Positions 9,452-19,184 of a stretch of 64,000 nucleotides of DNA are shown here, piece by piece (the first letter of the stretch is position 1; each line of letters starts with the position of its first letter). This DNA is from Polynucleobacter victoriensis (GTDB lineage: Bacteria > Pseudomonadota > Gammaproteobacteria > Burkholderiales > Burkholderiaceae): the NCBI RefSeq assembly GCF_900187875.1, contig NZ_FYEX01000001.1:682001-746000 (forward strand), given 5' to 3'. The notes below the pieces were generated by a model that saw only the letters and a program-made list of their open reading frames with translations, did no database searches and was not told the origin of the DNA. Made by a program: the position numbers and the translations under genes.

Positions 9452-10269
9452 AGTTTTTTTCCTATATGTATTGCATAGCCATTGGCATAACGAAGATCAA
9501 TTGAGTCAATACGCTGGCCCCACTTCTCTTCTACTTGCGGCCAACTCTTTAATAAACGTTCAACACTTAATTGAATTTGCTTAGAGTCACGCTCATCTAA
9601 TTCGCGACCCAACTCAATTAATAATCCATTACTCAGTTTTACTTTCCAGGCATAACGAGATGACAAATCAAGACCTTGAACCTTGACGTTCCATGGCTCA
9701 AACCAAGTATTTATTTTTTGTACTTTTTTGAATACCTCTTGATTACTACCTTCAGGGCCACTGAATCTCAACAATGACGCACCATCTTCAGCCTCAGCCA
9801 TATTGGCAACAAAGACTTCGCCATAGGTATTCATTAATTTAGGTGTATCACTACCACCCCAAACTGCCAAAGGCTGGTGTTCCTCGATTGCCACCACAAT
9901 TCCGTTAGGCCATTCACGACGCACACTGGCCCTTCTTACCCAAGGCATACTCTCAAATGCTTGACGTGCCTGATCTAAACGAACAGTAAAGAAGTTGCCG
10001 CGCACCTGATCAACAGCCCTTGCTTTAATGGTTGGCAAATTGACATGCTTTAATTCACGGCCATCTAAAGATTCAACAGTGAGGTGATTCAGAGTAAATA
10101 CTGGCTTTTGCCCCAACCAGAAAAGTAACCATGCACAAGTTGATAAAAGTGCAATTAACAACAATACATTTGAAATTGCGCGCAATGTTCTTGGATGGCT
10201 CCAAATCGGGCCAAATACAGTGGCCGATATAGAAGCAATCAAAGAGAAGGCGGCGCGCAAGAATTTCAT
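9448..10269 (-). CDS. ftsQ: Cell division protein FtsQ
   Basis: Bitopic divisome protein that joins FtsB/FtsL and connects early and late division proteins. The 273-residue protein has a cytoplasmic N-terminus, one membrane helix at about residues 33-53 (ISNVLLLIALLSTCAWLLFW), a POTRA-like region around 58-130 (FTLNHLTVESL onward, with the conserved MPWVRRASVRREWPNGI segment), and a beta domain. It overlaps ftsA and ddlB by four bases at either end. Confidence 0.95.
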   Translation of the reverse strand: MKFLRAAFSLIASISATVFGPIWSHPRTLRAISNVLLLIALLSTCAWLLFWLGQKPVFTLNHLTVESLDGRELKHVNLPTIKARAVDQVRGNFFTVRLDQARQAFESMPWVRRASVRREWPNGIVVAIEEHQPLAVWGGSDTPKLMNTYGEVFVANMAEAEDGASLLRFSGPEGSNQEVFKKVQKINTWFEPWNVKVQGLDLSSRYAWKVKLSNGLLIELGRELDERDSKQIQLSVERLLKSWPQVEEKWGQRIDSIDLRYANGYAIHIGKKL

Positions 10270-11255
10270 GAATTCACACCTGCCTTACTTAATAACCATA
10301 AGACTAAGTCAGCATATTCAACACCTGCGGCTCTTGCAGCCATTGGCACCAATGAATGACCAGTCATGCCAGGCGCCGTATTCATTTCTAATAAATATGG
10401 TTGACCGGTTTGGTTATCAATCATCACATCTGCACGACCCCAACCTTTGCAACCCAATGCACGATAGGCGCTTAATGCCAAGTCTTGTACTTTTTTCTCT
10501 AAAGATACATCTAAGCCAGTTGGGCAAAGATATCTTGTGTCATCAGAGAAATATTTATTGTGATAATCGTAATTAGAATCTGGAGCAACAATTCTGATCA
10601 CTGGCAATGGTTGCGCATTGACACCATCACCAACAATCGGGCAAGTTAACTCTTCGCCAATGATGCATTGCTCAGCCATGACATCTCTATCAAGCTTCGC
10701 TGCCATTTCATAGGCTTTTGGTAAATCTGCAACATTTGTCACCTTGCTTAAACCAAGCGATGAACCTTCTCTAGCTGGCTTAACGATGATTGGCAAACCC
10801 AAATCTTTTGCAATCTGATTCCAATCACTATTAGCATTTAACATGGCAAATTTAGGTGTTGCCAAATTAAAGCTAGACCACAAACGCTTAGTTGCTTGCT
10901 TATCTATTGCTAATGCAGAAGCCAATACACCACTGCCCGTATAAGGCAACTTCATCTGCTCCAATAGACCTTGCATGGTCCCATCTTCACCATAGCGCCC
11001 GTGAAGAGCAATAAATACTCGGTCAAATTGCTGCTTAGCTAAATCAGAAATCGATTGCTCTGCTGGGTCAAAAGCATGAGCCTTCACACCCTTAGATAGA
11101 AGTGCCTCTAAAACACCTTTACCGGACATCAAAGAAATTTCTCGCTCACCTGATTTGCCACCAAGCAAAACTCCTACTTTGCCAAGGCTTGCAACATTCA
11201 CTTGGGCCAAATCTTTTTGTACCAACTCACTCCATGGCGTCATTGAATTAGGCAT
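10266..11255 (-). CDS. ddlB: D-alanine--D-alanine ligase
   Basis: ATP-grasp enzyme that makes the D-Ala-D-Ala dipeptide for MurF. Visible hallmarks are GGKSGEREISLMSG near the N-terminus, the HGRYGEDGTMQGLLE loop, KPAREGSSLGLSKV (ATP-grasp lysine), and YLLEMNTAPGMTGHSL with the metal-binding Glu and Asn. I start at the ATG at 11253-11255 because GGAG lies six bases upstream; a GTG two codons earlier is the alternative. The start overlaps the end of murC by eight bases. Confidence 0.95.
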   Translation of the reverse strand: MPNSMTPWSELVQKDLAQVNVASLGKVGVLLGGKSGEREISLMSGKGVLEALLSKGVKAHAFDPAEQSISDLAKQQFDRVFIALHGRYGEDGTMQGLLEQMKLPYTGSGVLASALAIDKQATKRLWSSFNLATPKFAMLNANSDWNQIAKDLGLPIIVKPAREGSSLGLSKVTNVADLPKAYEMAAKLDRDVMAEQCIIGEELTCPIVGDGVNAQPLPVIRIVAPDSNYDYHNKYFSDDTRYLCPTGLDVSLEKKVQDLALSAYRALGCKGWGRADVMIDNQTGQPYLLEMNTAPGMTGHSLVPMAARAAGVEYADLVLWLLSKAGVNS

Positions 11256-12681
11256 ACGCACCTCCTGCTAACTTACCTGGCACAGCAGAAATTGAGCCTG
11301 CACCCATTGTGATCACAACATCACCATCACGAGCCATACTTAAAACCAAACCTGGCAAGTCGTTTACATCTTTTACAAATTGGGTAGCGTTGACATCCAA
11401 TAAACGATTTGCGTCTTTCGCTTTTCCTAGGGCTTTAATTAAGCTTTCGCCATCAGCACCAGGAATACGTGCCTCACCAGCTGGATAAACCTCAGTGAGT
11501 GCTAAAGCATCAACACCCTGAAGTACTTTGACAAAATCACCAAAGCAATCTCTTGTTCTTGTAAAACGATGTGGCTGGAATGCCAACAACAAACGACGTC
11601 CTGGGAAAGCACCTCTGGTTGCAGCCAAAGTTGCTGCCATTTCAACTGGATGATGACCATAATCATCAATCACTGTGCAAGTACCACCTTGGGGTAGAGT
11701 CACTTCACCATATTTCTGGAAGCGACGACCAACTCCACGGAATTCTTTCAGTGCTTTAATGATTGCATCGTCAGATACGCCCAACTCTGTGGCTATCGCT
11801 ATCGCTGCCAATGCATTACGCACATTATGTAAACCAGGCAAGTTCAATGTTACTTTTAATGCGCCTGGTTTTTCGCCATGACGACGCACAGTGTGGCGTA
11901 AGGCCACAAAATGCATTTGAGAGCCATCTGCTTGAACTTCAATAGCTCTAACATCAGCATCTTCAGATAACCCATAACAAAGCATTGGCTGAGACACAAA
12001 CGGTAGAATATCTCTAACATTTTGATCATCAACACAAAGCACTGCCACACCATAGAATGGCATCCGCTGAGTGAACTGTACAAAGGCCTGCTTTAATTTA
12101 GACATATCATGCTGATATGTGTCCATATGATCAGCATCGATATTGGTAATAACTTCGATGACAGGCAATAAATTTAAGAATGAAGCATCAGACTCATCTG
12201 CTTCAGCAACAATAAAATCACCTGTGCCCAGACGTGCATTTGCACCAGCAGAATTTAATTTGCCGCCAATCACAAATGTAGGGTCTAGACCACCCTCCGC
12301 TAACACAGACGCTAGCAAACTTGTGGTGGTAGTTTTGCCATGAGTACCCGCTATAGCAATACCCTGCTTTAAGCGCATTAACTCACCGAGCATCACAGCT
12401 CTTGGCACAATTGGAATACGTGCAGCACGTGCTGCTAATACTTCTGGGTTATCCCCTGTGACAGCTGTTGAAATAACCACAGCTTCTGCACTAGTGACAT
12501 TTTTAGCATCATGCCCAATATGAATTTCTGCACCACATTCGCGCAAACGCTTAGTCGTTGAACTCTCTGCAATATCAGACCCGCTGACCTTATAGCCAAG
12601 ATTCAATAGCACCTCAGCAATACCGCTCATGCCAGCACCGCCGATGCCAACAAAATGAATTTGGTGAAGAATATGTTTCAT
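11248..12681 (-). CDS. murC: UDP-N-acetylmuramate--L-alanine ligase MurC
   Basis: Adds the first L-alanine to UDP-MurNAc. From the ATG at 12679-12681 the protein is 477 residues and starts MKHILHQIHFVGIGGAGMSG, the usual Rossmann-type N-terminus. The ATP loop GTHGKTTT is at residues 112-119, and DADHMDTY and DDYGHHPVE are further Mur ligase motifs. An in-frame ATG 11 codons earlier (12714) would extend the protein into murG with residues unlike the family. With the chosen start, the TAA of murG and the ATG of murC overlap as TAATG. Confidence 0.96.
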   Translation of the reverse strand: MKHILHQIHFVGIGGAGMSGIAEVLLNLGYKVSGSDIAESSTTKRLRECGAEIHIGHDAKNVTSAEAVVISTAVTGDNPEVLAARAARIPIVPRAVMLGELMRLKQGIAIAGTHGKTTTTSLLASVLAEGGLDPTFVIGGKLNSAGANARLGTGDFIVAEADESDASFLNLLPVIEVITNIDADHMDTYQHDMSKLKQAFVQFTQRMPFYGVAVLCVDDQNVRDILPFVSQPMLCYGLSEDADVRAIEVQADGSQMHFVALRHTVRRHGEKPGALKVTLNLPGLHNVRNALAAIAIATELGVSDDAIIKALKEFRGVGRRFQKYGEVTLPQGGTCTVIDDYGHHPVEMAATLAATRGAFPGRRLLLAFQPHRFTRTRDCFGDFVKVLQGVDALALTEVYPAGEARIPGADGESLIKALGKAKDANRLLDVNATQFVKDVNDLPGLVLSMARDGDVVITMGAGSISAVPGKLAGGAYA

Positions 12682-13766
12682 TAGCGGACAACTTCCTTGG
12701 TTAACTGTTTGCATACCTCAGCAACATCTTCTGTAGCGCGAGGTTTTGCTTGACGAAGAGCTGCTTCTGCCATTTTTTGCAAATCTGAACGAGTCACAGT
12801 TTGTAAATAGCCAGCTAGCGCATCAGCAGTCATATGTGATTGCGGCATCAACACTGCAGCTCCAACATCAGATAAAAACTTTGCATTTGCTGTTTGGTGA
12901 TCATCAACAGCAAAAGGAAACGGCACTAGATATGAGGCAACACCCACGGCTGATAATTCAGCAACAGTCATCGCACCAGCTCTACAAATCACTAAGTCAG
13001 CTTCAGCATATGCCGACACCATGTCATCAATAAATGGTTGCACACTTGCCTGAACATTTAAATCAGAATACTTTTGACGTAATGCTTCAACATGCTTTTC
13101 GCCAGCTTGGTGAATCACCACAGGTCTAGATTCAGTTGGAATTTTTGCTAGTGCTTGTGGCACAACATCATTTAGCGCTGCGGCGCCCAAACTCCCCCCC
13201 ACCACAAGAATATTTAAGCGTCCACTTCTTGAACCATATCTATTAGCAGGCGTAGCAATTTCATCCATACCTGCACGCAGTGGATTACCAACCCATGTTG
13301 CACCTGGCAGCGCCTTCGGAAAAGCGCACAAAGTTTTATCTGCTACTTTAGCTAGTACCTTATTTGCCAGACCTGCAATTGAGTTTTGCTCATGCAAAAC
13401 CAATGGCTTACCCAGCAATGCACTCATCATGCCCCCCGGGAAAGTCACATAACCACCCATACCTAAAACAACATCTGGTTGTACACGACGTAGTACCTGA
13501 ACACTTTGCCAAAATGCACGTAGCAAATTGAATGGCAATAAAGCAATCGTTTTAAGCCCTTTGCCTCTTAACCCGCCAAACTGTATGCCTTCAAACTTGA
13601 ATCCTTTTGGTGGTACTAAGCGATATTCCATGCCTTGTGGATTACCTAACCAAGACACATTCCAACCTTGCTCACGCAAATATTCAGCAACAGCTAGACC
13701 AGGGAAAATATGCCCCCCTGTGCCGCCAGCCATTACCAATAAAGTTGGAGTGCGCGCAATGGTCAT
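12681..13766 (-). CDS. murG: Lipid II synthase MurG
   Basis: Peripheral membrane GT-B glycosyltransferase that adds GlcNAc to lipid I to give lipid II. The 361-residue protein carries the GGTGGHIFPGLAVA loop at residues 14-27, the acceptor-side GGYVTFPGG loop, LHEQNSIAGLANK, and in the C-terminal UDP-GlcNAc domain VVGGSLGAAALN and ICRAGAMTVAELSAVG. It overlaps ftsW by four bases (ATGA) and murC by one base. Confidence 0.97.
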   Translation of the reverse strand: MTIARTPTLLVMAGGTGGHIFPGLAVAEYLREQGWNVSWLGNPQGMEYRLVPPKGFKFEGIQFGGLRGKGLKTIALLPFNLLRAFWQSVQVLRRVQPDVVLGMGGYVTFPGGMMSALLGKPLVLHEQNSIAGLANKVLAKVADKTLCAFPKALPGATWVGNPLRAGMDEIATPANRYGSRSGRLNILVVGGSLGAAALNDVVPQALAKIPTESRPVVIHQAGEKHVEALRQKYSDLNVQASVQPFIDDMVSAYAEADLVICRAGAMTVAELSAVGVASYLVPFPFAVDDHQTANAKFLSDVGAAVLMPQSHMTADALAGYLQTVTRSDLQKMAEAALRQAKPRATEDVAEVCKQLTKEVVR

Positions 13767-15028
13767 AACTTGCCACCTCGCATCAAGATTCTGTTTTCGT
13801 AATCAATTTTTAGAAGAATGGCGATTGCAACAGCATTCATCATCAACCCAGATCCACCAAAACTAACAAATGGCAATGTCAAACCTTTTGTTGGCAATAA
13901 GCCCAAGTTAACGCCCATATTGATAAATGCTTGCCAGCCAATCCAAATCGCTATGCCTTTTGCAACCAAGCCAGCAAAGCTTCGATCTAGCTGCAATGCA
14001 GTTCTACCAATTAAGAAAGCTCTTCTGACAATCCAGTAGAAAATCGCAATAACAACAGTAACGCCCACAAAACCTAATTCTTCACCAATCACAGCCAAAA
14101 TAAAGTCTGTGTGGGCCTCAGGAAGATAGTGAAGCTTTTCTACGCTGCCACCCAAACCAACACCAAACCACTCACCTCGACCAAATGCCATGAGTGAGTG
14201 CGTCAGTTGATATGCCTTACCTGCAGCAAATGATTCGTTCCAAGGATCTAGATACGCAAAGATTCGATCTCTTCGGAATGGAGAGAAAATGATGATGGTT
14301 GCAAAACTACCAATCGCTAAACCAATCAAAGCGCTGAATAACTTACCACTAATACCACCCAAGAACAGAAGGCCCATGGCAATCACAGCAATCACCATAA
14401 AGGCGCCCATGTCTGGCTGTAATAACAATAAGACACCCACTGCAATCACAGCTGCCCCCATAGGAGCTAAGCCTTTTAATAAGTGATGCAAATAATCTTG
14501 TCTTTGTACCGTGTACCAGGCCGTAAACAACACCACAGATAACTTCATCAGTTCTGATGGTTGGAAATTAGTGATGCCCAATGGAATCCAACGGCGCGCA
14601 CCATTAACACCTTTACCAACACCAGGAATCAGAACAAATATAAGGAGTACAAAAGCCAGCGCAAACATGGCAGGAGCTAAACGATCCCAGACCTTCAGCG
14701 GAACCTTAAAGGCAAAGATGCCAATACAAAATGCCATGGCAATTGACAAGGCATGACGGACTAAAAAGTGACTGCTGCTGTATTTTGCATATTTAGGACC
14801 ATCCGGCAAAGCGATAGATGCCGAATAAACCATCACTAAACCAAGTGTTACTAGCAATAAAACAGCCCACAACAACGGTTGATCGTATTCCATCATGCGT
14901 GAGCGAGTTGGACGCACAACCGTGGTTGCATCACGAAGACCCAAACGAAAATCTTCAAAACTTTCTTTGATGCCACCTTTTACACCACTGATACTACTTA
15001 AACTAAATCGTTTGAACATTTGAATCAT
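13763..15028 (-). CDS. ftsW: SEDS peptidoglycan polymerase FtsW
   Basis: Division-specific SEDS glycosyltransferase that works with FtsI. The 421-residue protein has a cytoplasmic N-terminal extension of about 45 residues, then about ten membrane helices. Family motifs include VMVYSAS in the first helix, GVGKGVNGARRWI in the large loop, the YLPEAHTDFILAVIGEELG segment, and PFVSFGGSGLMMN near the C-terminus. It starts within the end of murD by an ATGA overlap. A few later in-frame ATG codons exist, so the exact start of the extension is less certain. Confidence 0.96.
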   Translation of the reverse strand: MIQMFKRFSLSSISGVKGGIKESFEDFRLGLRDATTVVRPTRSRMMEYDQPLLWAVLLLVTLGLVMVYSASIALPDGPKYAKYSSSHFLVRHALSIAMAFCIGIFAFKVPLKVWDRLAPAMFALAFVLLIFVLIPGVGKGVNGARRWIPLGITNFQPSELMKLSVVLFTAWYTVQRQDYLHHLLKGLAPMGAAVIAVGVLLLLQPDMGAFMVIAVIAMGLLFLGGISGKLFSALIGLAIGSFATIIIFSPFRRDRIFAYLDPWNESFAAGKAYQLTHSLMAFGRGEWFGVGLGGSVEKLHYLPEAHTDFILAVIGEELGFVGVTVVIAIFYWIVRRAFLIGRTALQLDRSFAGLVAKGIAIWIGWQAFINMGVNLGLLPTKGLTLPFVSFGGSGLMMNAVAIAILLKIDYENRILMRGGKL

Positions 15029-16587
15029 GCGCTCACCTGTCCATTTAAAGTTGCCAATTCATTAATTGCGTCAATAAAAACTTGTGCGCGATGCGCGTAG
15101 TCTTTAAACATGTCAAAGCTTGCGCAAGCCGGCGATAACAAAATTAAGTCGCCAGATACTGCCAACTTATTAGCCTCCTGAACCGCCACCTCTAAAGTGC
15201 CGGCATCAATCAGGGGCACAGCTGTATTACTTAACACCTGCTTAATAAGTGGCGCATCTCTACCAATCAGAATTACTGCTTTCGCATGTCTAGCAATAGC
15301 ATCAGATAGCGGTGAAAAATCTTGCCCCTTACCCTCACCACCAGCAATCAAAATAATTCTGGCGCGCTGACTTGCATCACCCAATCCATTAAGCGCTGCT
15401 AATGTGGCCCCCACATTAGTACCTTTACTGTCATCGATGTACTCAACACCATCAATAATTGATACGCTCTGGACTCGATGGGCTTCACCCTCGTACTCGC
15501 GCAAGCCATGCAACAAAGGACTCATTGGCAAGCCAATAGAACTTGCCATTGCTACTGCTGCCAAAGCATTGCTAGCGTTATGACGACCTTTGATACGCAA
15601 AGCATCCGCAGGCATTAAACGTTTTAAACGCAAAGGCTCATCATCAGCATCTGTTTTTTTACGACGACGTTTGGTTTTTAATTCAAGCGCTTCAAGGTCA
15701 GGCTCAGCCCAAACGAGCCAGTCAATACCACCTGCAGCCGTGTCATGCAAAATACCAAAAGCATCTTCTTCAAGCGGCGCCTCAACACCAAAAGTAACAA
15801 TACGCTGAGACTTAAGATCTTTAGCCATGTCTGCAACAGCTTCATCATCACGATTTAATACAGCAACAGTGTTTTCGCCAAATATTCTTGCTTTAGCAGC
15901 AATGTATTGCTGCATATCACCGTGCCAGTCAAGATGATCTTGCGTGACATTTAATACAGTCGCAGCATCAGCATTCAGGCTATACGTATGCTCTAGTTGG
16001 AAGCTAGATAACTCCAAGGCCCAGATGCTAGGTAATACTTCAATATCTAATAACTTATCAAGCGCTGCAGGACTAATATTTCCAGCAACGGCAACACTCA
16101 TGCCAGCACGCTCGCACAATAATCCCGTCAGAACAGTCGTTGTTGTTTTTCCGTTTGTGCCTGTAATTGCAATAATTTTTGCTGAGTAATTTTGCTCATC
16201 TTTTAATGCTTGTAAGGCTTGAGCAAAAAACTCAATCTCGCTCCAAACTGGTATTTCTTTCTCAGTAGCATTTACCAAGAATGATTGAACAGGCTCTTGT
16301 AAAGGTGACAAGCCTGGGCTAATAGCAATTAAATCAATTCCGCTCAGCAAATCTGATGACAAACCACCTAGATGAATATTCTTAACACCAAGGTCTTTGA
16401 CTTGCTGTTGATATTTTTTAGCATTCTCAGATAGCTGATTCTCAGATCGAGTGTCAGCGACAGATACGATTGCACCCTGAGTGACACACCAACGAGCCAT
16501 GGCAGCACCCGACTCTCCCAAGCCAAGCACCAAGATACTCAAATTCTGAGTACGCTCTTTGCCAAATGGATGTTGTAACTGAATCAC
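15025..16587 (-). CDS. murD: UDP-N-acetylmuramoyl-L-alanine--D-glutamate ligase MurD
   Basis: Adds D-glutamate to the muropeptide precursor. The three Mur domains are recognisable: N-terminal LVLGLGESGAAMARW, the central ATP loop ITGTNGKTTTT, and the C-terminal ligase domain beginning near DSKGTNVGAT. At 520 residues it is longer than the roughly 440 of E. coli MurD. The extra length is largely a charged insert in the middle domain around KTKRRRKKTDADDEP; I recall similar inserts in other Burkholderiales. The start codon is GTG, preceded by AGGAAA. It lies nine bases downstream of mraY. Confidence 0.96.
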   Translation of the reverse strand: MIQLQHPFGKERTQNLSILVLGLGESGAAMARWCVTQGAIVSVADTRSENQLSENAKKYQQQVKDLGVKNIHLGGLSSDLLSGIDLIAISPGLSPLQEPVQSFLVNATEKEIPVWSEIEFFAQALQALKDEQNYSAKIIAITGTNGKTTTTVLTGLLCERAGMSVAVAGNISPAALDKLLDIEVLPSIWALELSSFQLEHTYSLNADAATVLNVTQDHLDWHGDMQQYIAAKARIFGENTVAVLNRDDEAVADMAKDLKSQRIVTFGVEAPLEEDAFGILHDTAAGGIDWLVWAEPDLEALELKTKRRRKKTDADDEPLRLKRLMPADALRIKGRHNASNALAAVAMASSIGLPMSPLLHGLREYEGEAHRVQSVSIIDGVEYIDDSKGTNVGATLAALNGLGDASQRARIILIAGGEGKGQDFSPLSDAIARHAKAVILIGRDAPLIKQVLSNTAVPLIDAGTLEVAVQEANKLAVSGDLILLSPACASFDMFKDYAHRAQVFIDAINELATLNGQVSA

Positions 16588-16596
16588 TCTTATTTC

Positions 16597-17766
16597 CTAT
16601 CGCAACTTCAAGCTAGACAAACCAATCAATACCAACAAAATTGTGATGATCCAAAATCGCACCACAACTTGAGTTTCTTTCCAGCCACTTAATTCAAAGT
16701 GATGATGCAAAGGTGCCATCTTGAAAATTCGACGACCTTCGCCATACATTTTTTTGGTGAACTTGAACCAAGCAACTTGCAACATGACCGATACAGTCTC
16801 GGCAACAAAAATTCCACCCATTACAAAAAGGACGATTTCTTGTCGAACAATCACAGCAACTGTTCCTAACGCGCCACCCAACGCCAATGCGCCCACATCC
16901 CCCATAAATACTTGAGCTGGATGAGTGTTAAACCACAAGAACGCCAAGCCAGCACCACTCATGGCACCGCAGAAAATCATTAACTCACCAGCGCCCGGAA
17001 TGTATGGGAATAAAAGGTATTTCGTATAGATTGCATTACCCATGACATAAGCAAAGACACCCAGTGCTGCGCCTACCAAAATCACAGGCATGATTACCAG
17101 GCCATCCAAGCCATCTGTTAAGTTGACGGCGTTTGAGCTGCCAACAATCACTAAATATGTCAACACAATGAAGCCAAGTACACCCAACGGATAACTAACT
17201 TCTTTGAAGAAAGGCACATATAAATTTGACTTGGCTGGCAAGTTGATTGAGAAACCGCTTTGCACCCAATTTAAGAAAAGTTCTAGAACTTTTAAGTTAT
17301 TAACTTCTGAAACTGAGAAAGCTAAATAAATAGCAGCAAATAATCCAATCAACGATTGCCAGAAATATTTTTCTCTAGAAAGCATGCCCTTAGGATCTCT
17401 ATAGACAACCTTGCGGTAGTCATCAACCCAGCCAACGGCACCAAAACCTAAAGTAACAATCAAAACAATCCAAATAAAACGATTGGATAGATCAGCCCAT
17501 AACAATGTTGAGATTGCAATGCCAATCAAAATTAAAACCCCACCCATCGTAGGCGTACCTGTTTTAACTAAATGAGTCTGTGGTCCATCTGTGCGGACTG
17601 CTTGACCAACTTTCATGGCAGTTAAGCGACGAATCACCCAAGGCCCAAAGAACAAACCAATCAAACCTGCAGTCAATGTAGCCATCACCGCTCTAAAGGT
17701 AATGTAATTAATGACACGTAAAAAACTTAAGTCATCTTGCAAGAGTTGGGCTAACCATAACAACAT
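16597..17766 (-). CDS. mraY: Phospho-N-acetylmuramoyl-pentapeptide-transferase MraY
   Basis: Integral membrane enzyme that transfers phospho-MurNAc-pentapeptide to undecaprenyl phosphate, forming lipid I. The 389 residues include about ten membrane helices. Signature motifs are GWVDDYRKVV (aspartate pair), NAVNLTDGLDGL, FMGDVGALALGG, and MAPLHHHFELSGW. Its start codon shares one base with the stop of murF. Confidence 0.97.
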   Translation of the reverse strand: MLLWLAQLLQDDLSFLRVINYITFRAVMATLTAGLIGLFFGPWVIRRLTAMKVGQAVRTDGPQTHLVKTGTPTMGGVLILIGIAISTLLWADLSNRFIWIVLIVTLGFGAVGWVDDYRKVVYRDPKGMLSREKYFWQSLIGLFAAIYLAFSVSEVNNLKVLELFLNWVQSGFSINLPAKSNLYVPFFKEVSYPLGVLGFIVLTYLVIVGSSNAVNLTDGLDGLVIMPVILVGAALGVFAYVMGNAIYTKYLLFPYIPGAGELMIFCGAMSGAGLAFLWFNTHPAQVFMGDVGALALGGALGTVAVIVRQEIVLFVMGGIFVAETVSVMLQVAWFKFTKKMYGEGRRIFKMAPLHHHFELSGWKETQVVVRFWIITILLVLIGLSSLKLR

Positions 17767-19184
17767 CAGTGAATCTCCTCAGCAAGAGCTTTAACCACTC
17801 TTTCCATGCACATAAAACGAGATCCTTTTACAAGAATCGTCGTCTCTTCATTGTTTCTTCTAGCAATTAGTGATTTTTTAAGCTCCGCGCATAGGTCTTG
17901 AACATCAGAGAAATGATGTGCAGTTCCTTTTACATTTGGCGTATTTGCATAAGCAGTCACCGCCTCTTTACTTAGCTCACCAGTAGCAAATAATTTTTGT
18001 ATACCTTTTTCTCCAGCATAACTGCCAACTTCGCGATGAAATTCTGGACCTTGCTCTCCAACCTCACCCATATCACCCAATACCAACCAAGCAGGCATAT
18101 TGATGGTTGACAACACATCAACTGCGGCACGAACAGAATCAGGATTGGCGTTGTAACTGTCATCAATGACTGTTGTGTGTGAATCAATTTGATGCTTTTG
18201 CATGCGGCCGTTCACTGGCTCAAACTTTTCCAATCCAGACTGAATAGTTGCCAAAGGAATACCCGCAGCAATTGCTACCGCGGTTGCCGCTACGGCATTA
18301 CGTGCATTGTGCTCACCCAAAATCTGCAAGCGCACATTAATAGAGCCTTGAGGTGTATTAATTTTTAATTGATTGGCGCTTGAATCTAACCACTCACCAT
18401 TAACAGTGGCTGGTGCATTAAATGCAAAATCAATCGCAGCTCTGCTACCTGCAACTTTTTTCCAATAATTGGTGTACTCAGAGTCAGCAGGAAATACTGC
18501 AGTGCCATTTCTTGGCAAAGCCTCAATAGCAAGACCGTGCTCCTTAGCAACCGCTTCAACAGTTGCCATGAATTCTTGATGCTCACGCTGAGCGTTATTT
18601 ATTAATGCAATATTTGCTTGAGCGATATTTGATAAAAGTGCAGTTTCACCAGGGTGATTCATGCCCAACTCAATAACAGCCAATTGGTGTTGCAAATTTA
18701 AGCGTAGCAAAGTCAACGGCAAACCAATTTCGTTATTAAAGTTACCTTGCGTTGCCAAGGCTTTATTCTCGCCAACTGCAGCATTAAATATGCTCTGAAT
18801 CATGCCCTTAACAGTAGTTTTTCCATTGCTACCCGTAACAACAACAGAATGCTTAAGTTGTTGCTGATCACAAGTCTTTTTCCAGCAGGTAGCAAGCTGC
18901 TGTAATGCTTGCTGGGTATCTTTCACCAAAATGCCTAATAAATCTTTGGGTAGTTTGTCCACAGAACTTACGATGCAAGCAACTGCGCCTTGACTCTTAA
19001 CATCTTCTAAAAAGTCATGCGCATCAAATTTTTCACCACGAATAGCAATAAAAACATCGCCAACCGTTACTTGACGGCTATCACTAATAAATCGTTTGAT
19101 CTCTTGTTCGCTAGCAACACCATTTATCCACTGCGCATTAGGCAAATACTCTTTAAGTTGGGAGAGAGTCATTAATTGGCTCAT
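17766..19184 (-). CDS. murF: UDP-N-acetylmuramoyl-tripeptide--D-Ala-D-Ala ligase MurF
   Basis: Attaches D-Ala-D-Ala to the tripeptide precursor. The 472-residue protein has a MurF-type N-terminal domain with SRQVTVGDVFIAIRGEKFD, the ATP loop VVTGSNGKTTVKGM at about residues 114-127, ELGMNHPGE, and VIDDSYNANPDSVRAA in the C-terminal domain. It overlaps murE by four bases and mraY by one. Confidence 0.96.
   Translation of the reverse strand: MSQLMTLSQLKEYLPNAQWINGVASEQEIKRFISDSRQVTVGDVFIAIRGEKFDAHDFLEDVKSQGAVACIVSSVDKLPKDLLGILVKDTQQALQQLATCWKKTCDQQQLKHSVVVTGSNGKTTVKGMIQSIFNAAVGENKALATQGNFNNEIGLPLTLLRLNLQHQLAVIELGMNHPGETALLSNIAQANIALINNAQREHQEFMATVEAVAKEHGLAIEALPRNGTAVFPADSEYTNYWKKVAGSRAAIDFAFNAPATVNGEWLDSSANQLKINTPQGSINVRLQILGEHNARNAVAATAVAIAAGIPLATIQSGLEKFEPVNGRMQKHQIDSHTTVIDDSYNANPDSVRAAVDVLSTINMPAWLVLGDMGEVGEQGPEFHREVGSYAGEKGIQKLFATGELSKEAVTAYANTPNVKGTAHHFSDVQDLCAELKKSLIARRNNEETTILVKGSRFMCMERVVKALAEEIH

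Noticed and set aside
15025..16587. MurD insertion as a novel fusion
   Set aside because: The charged insert looks like that of other Burkholderiales MurD proteins I recall, so it is probably normal for the lineage.
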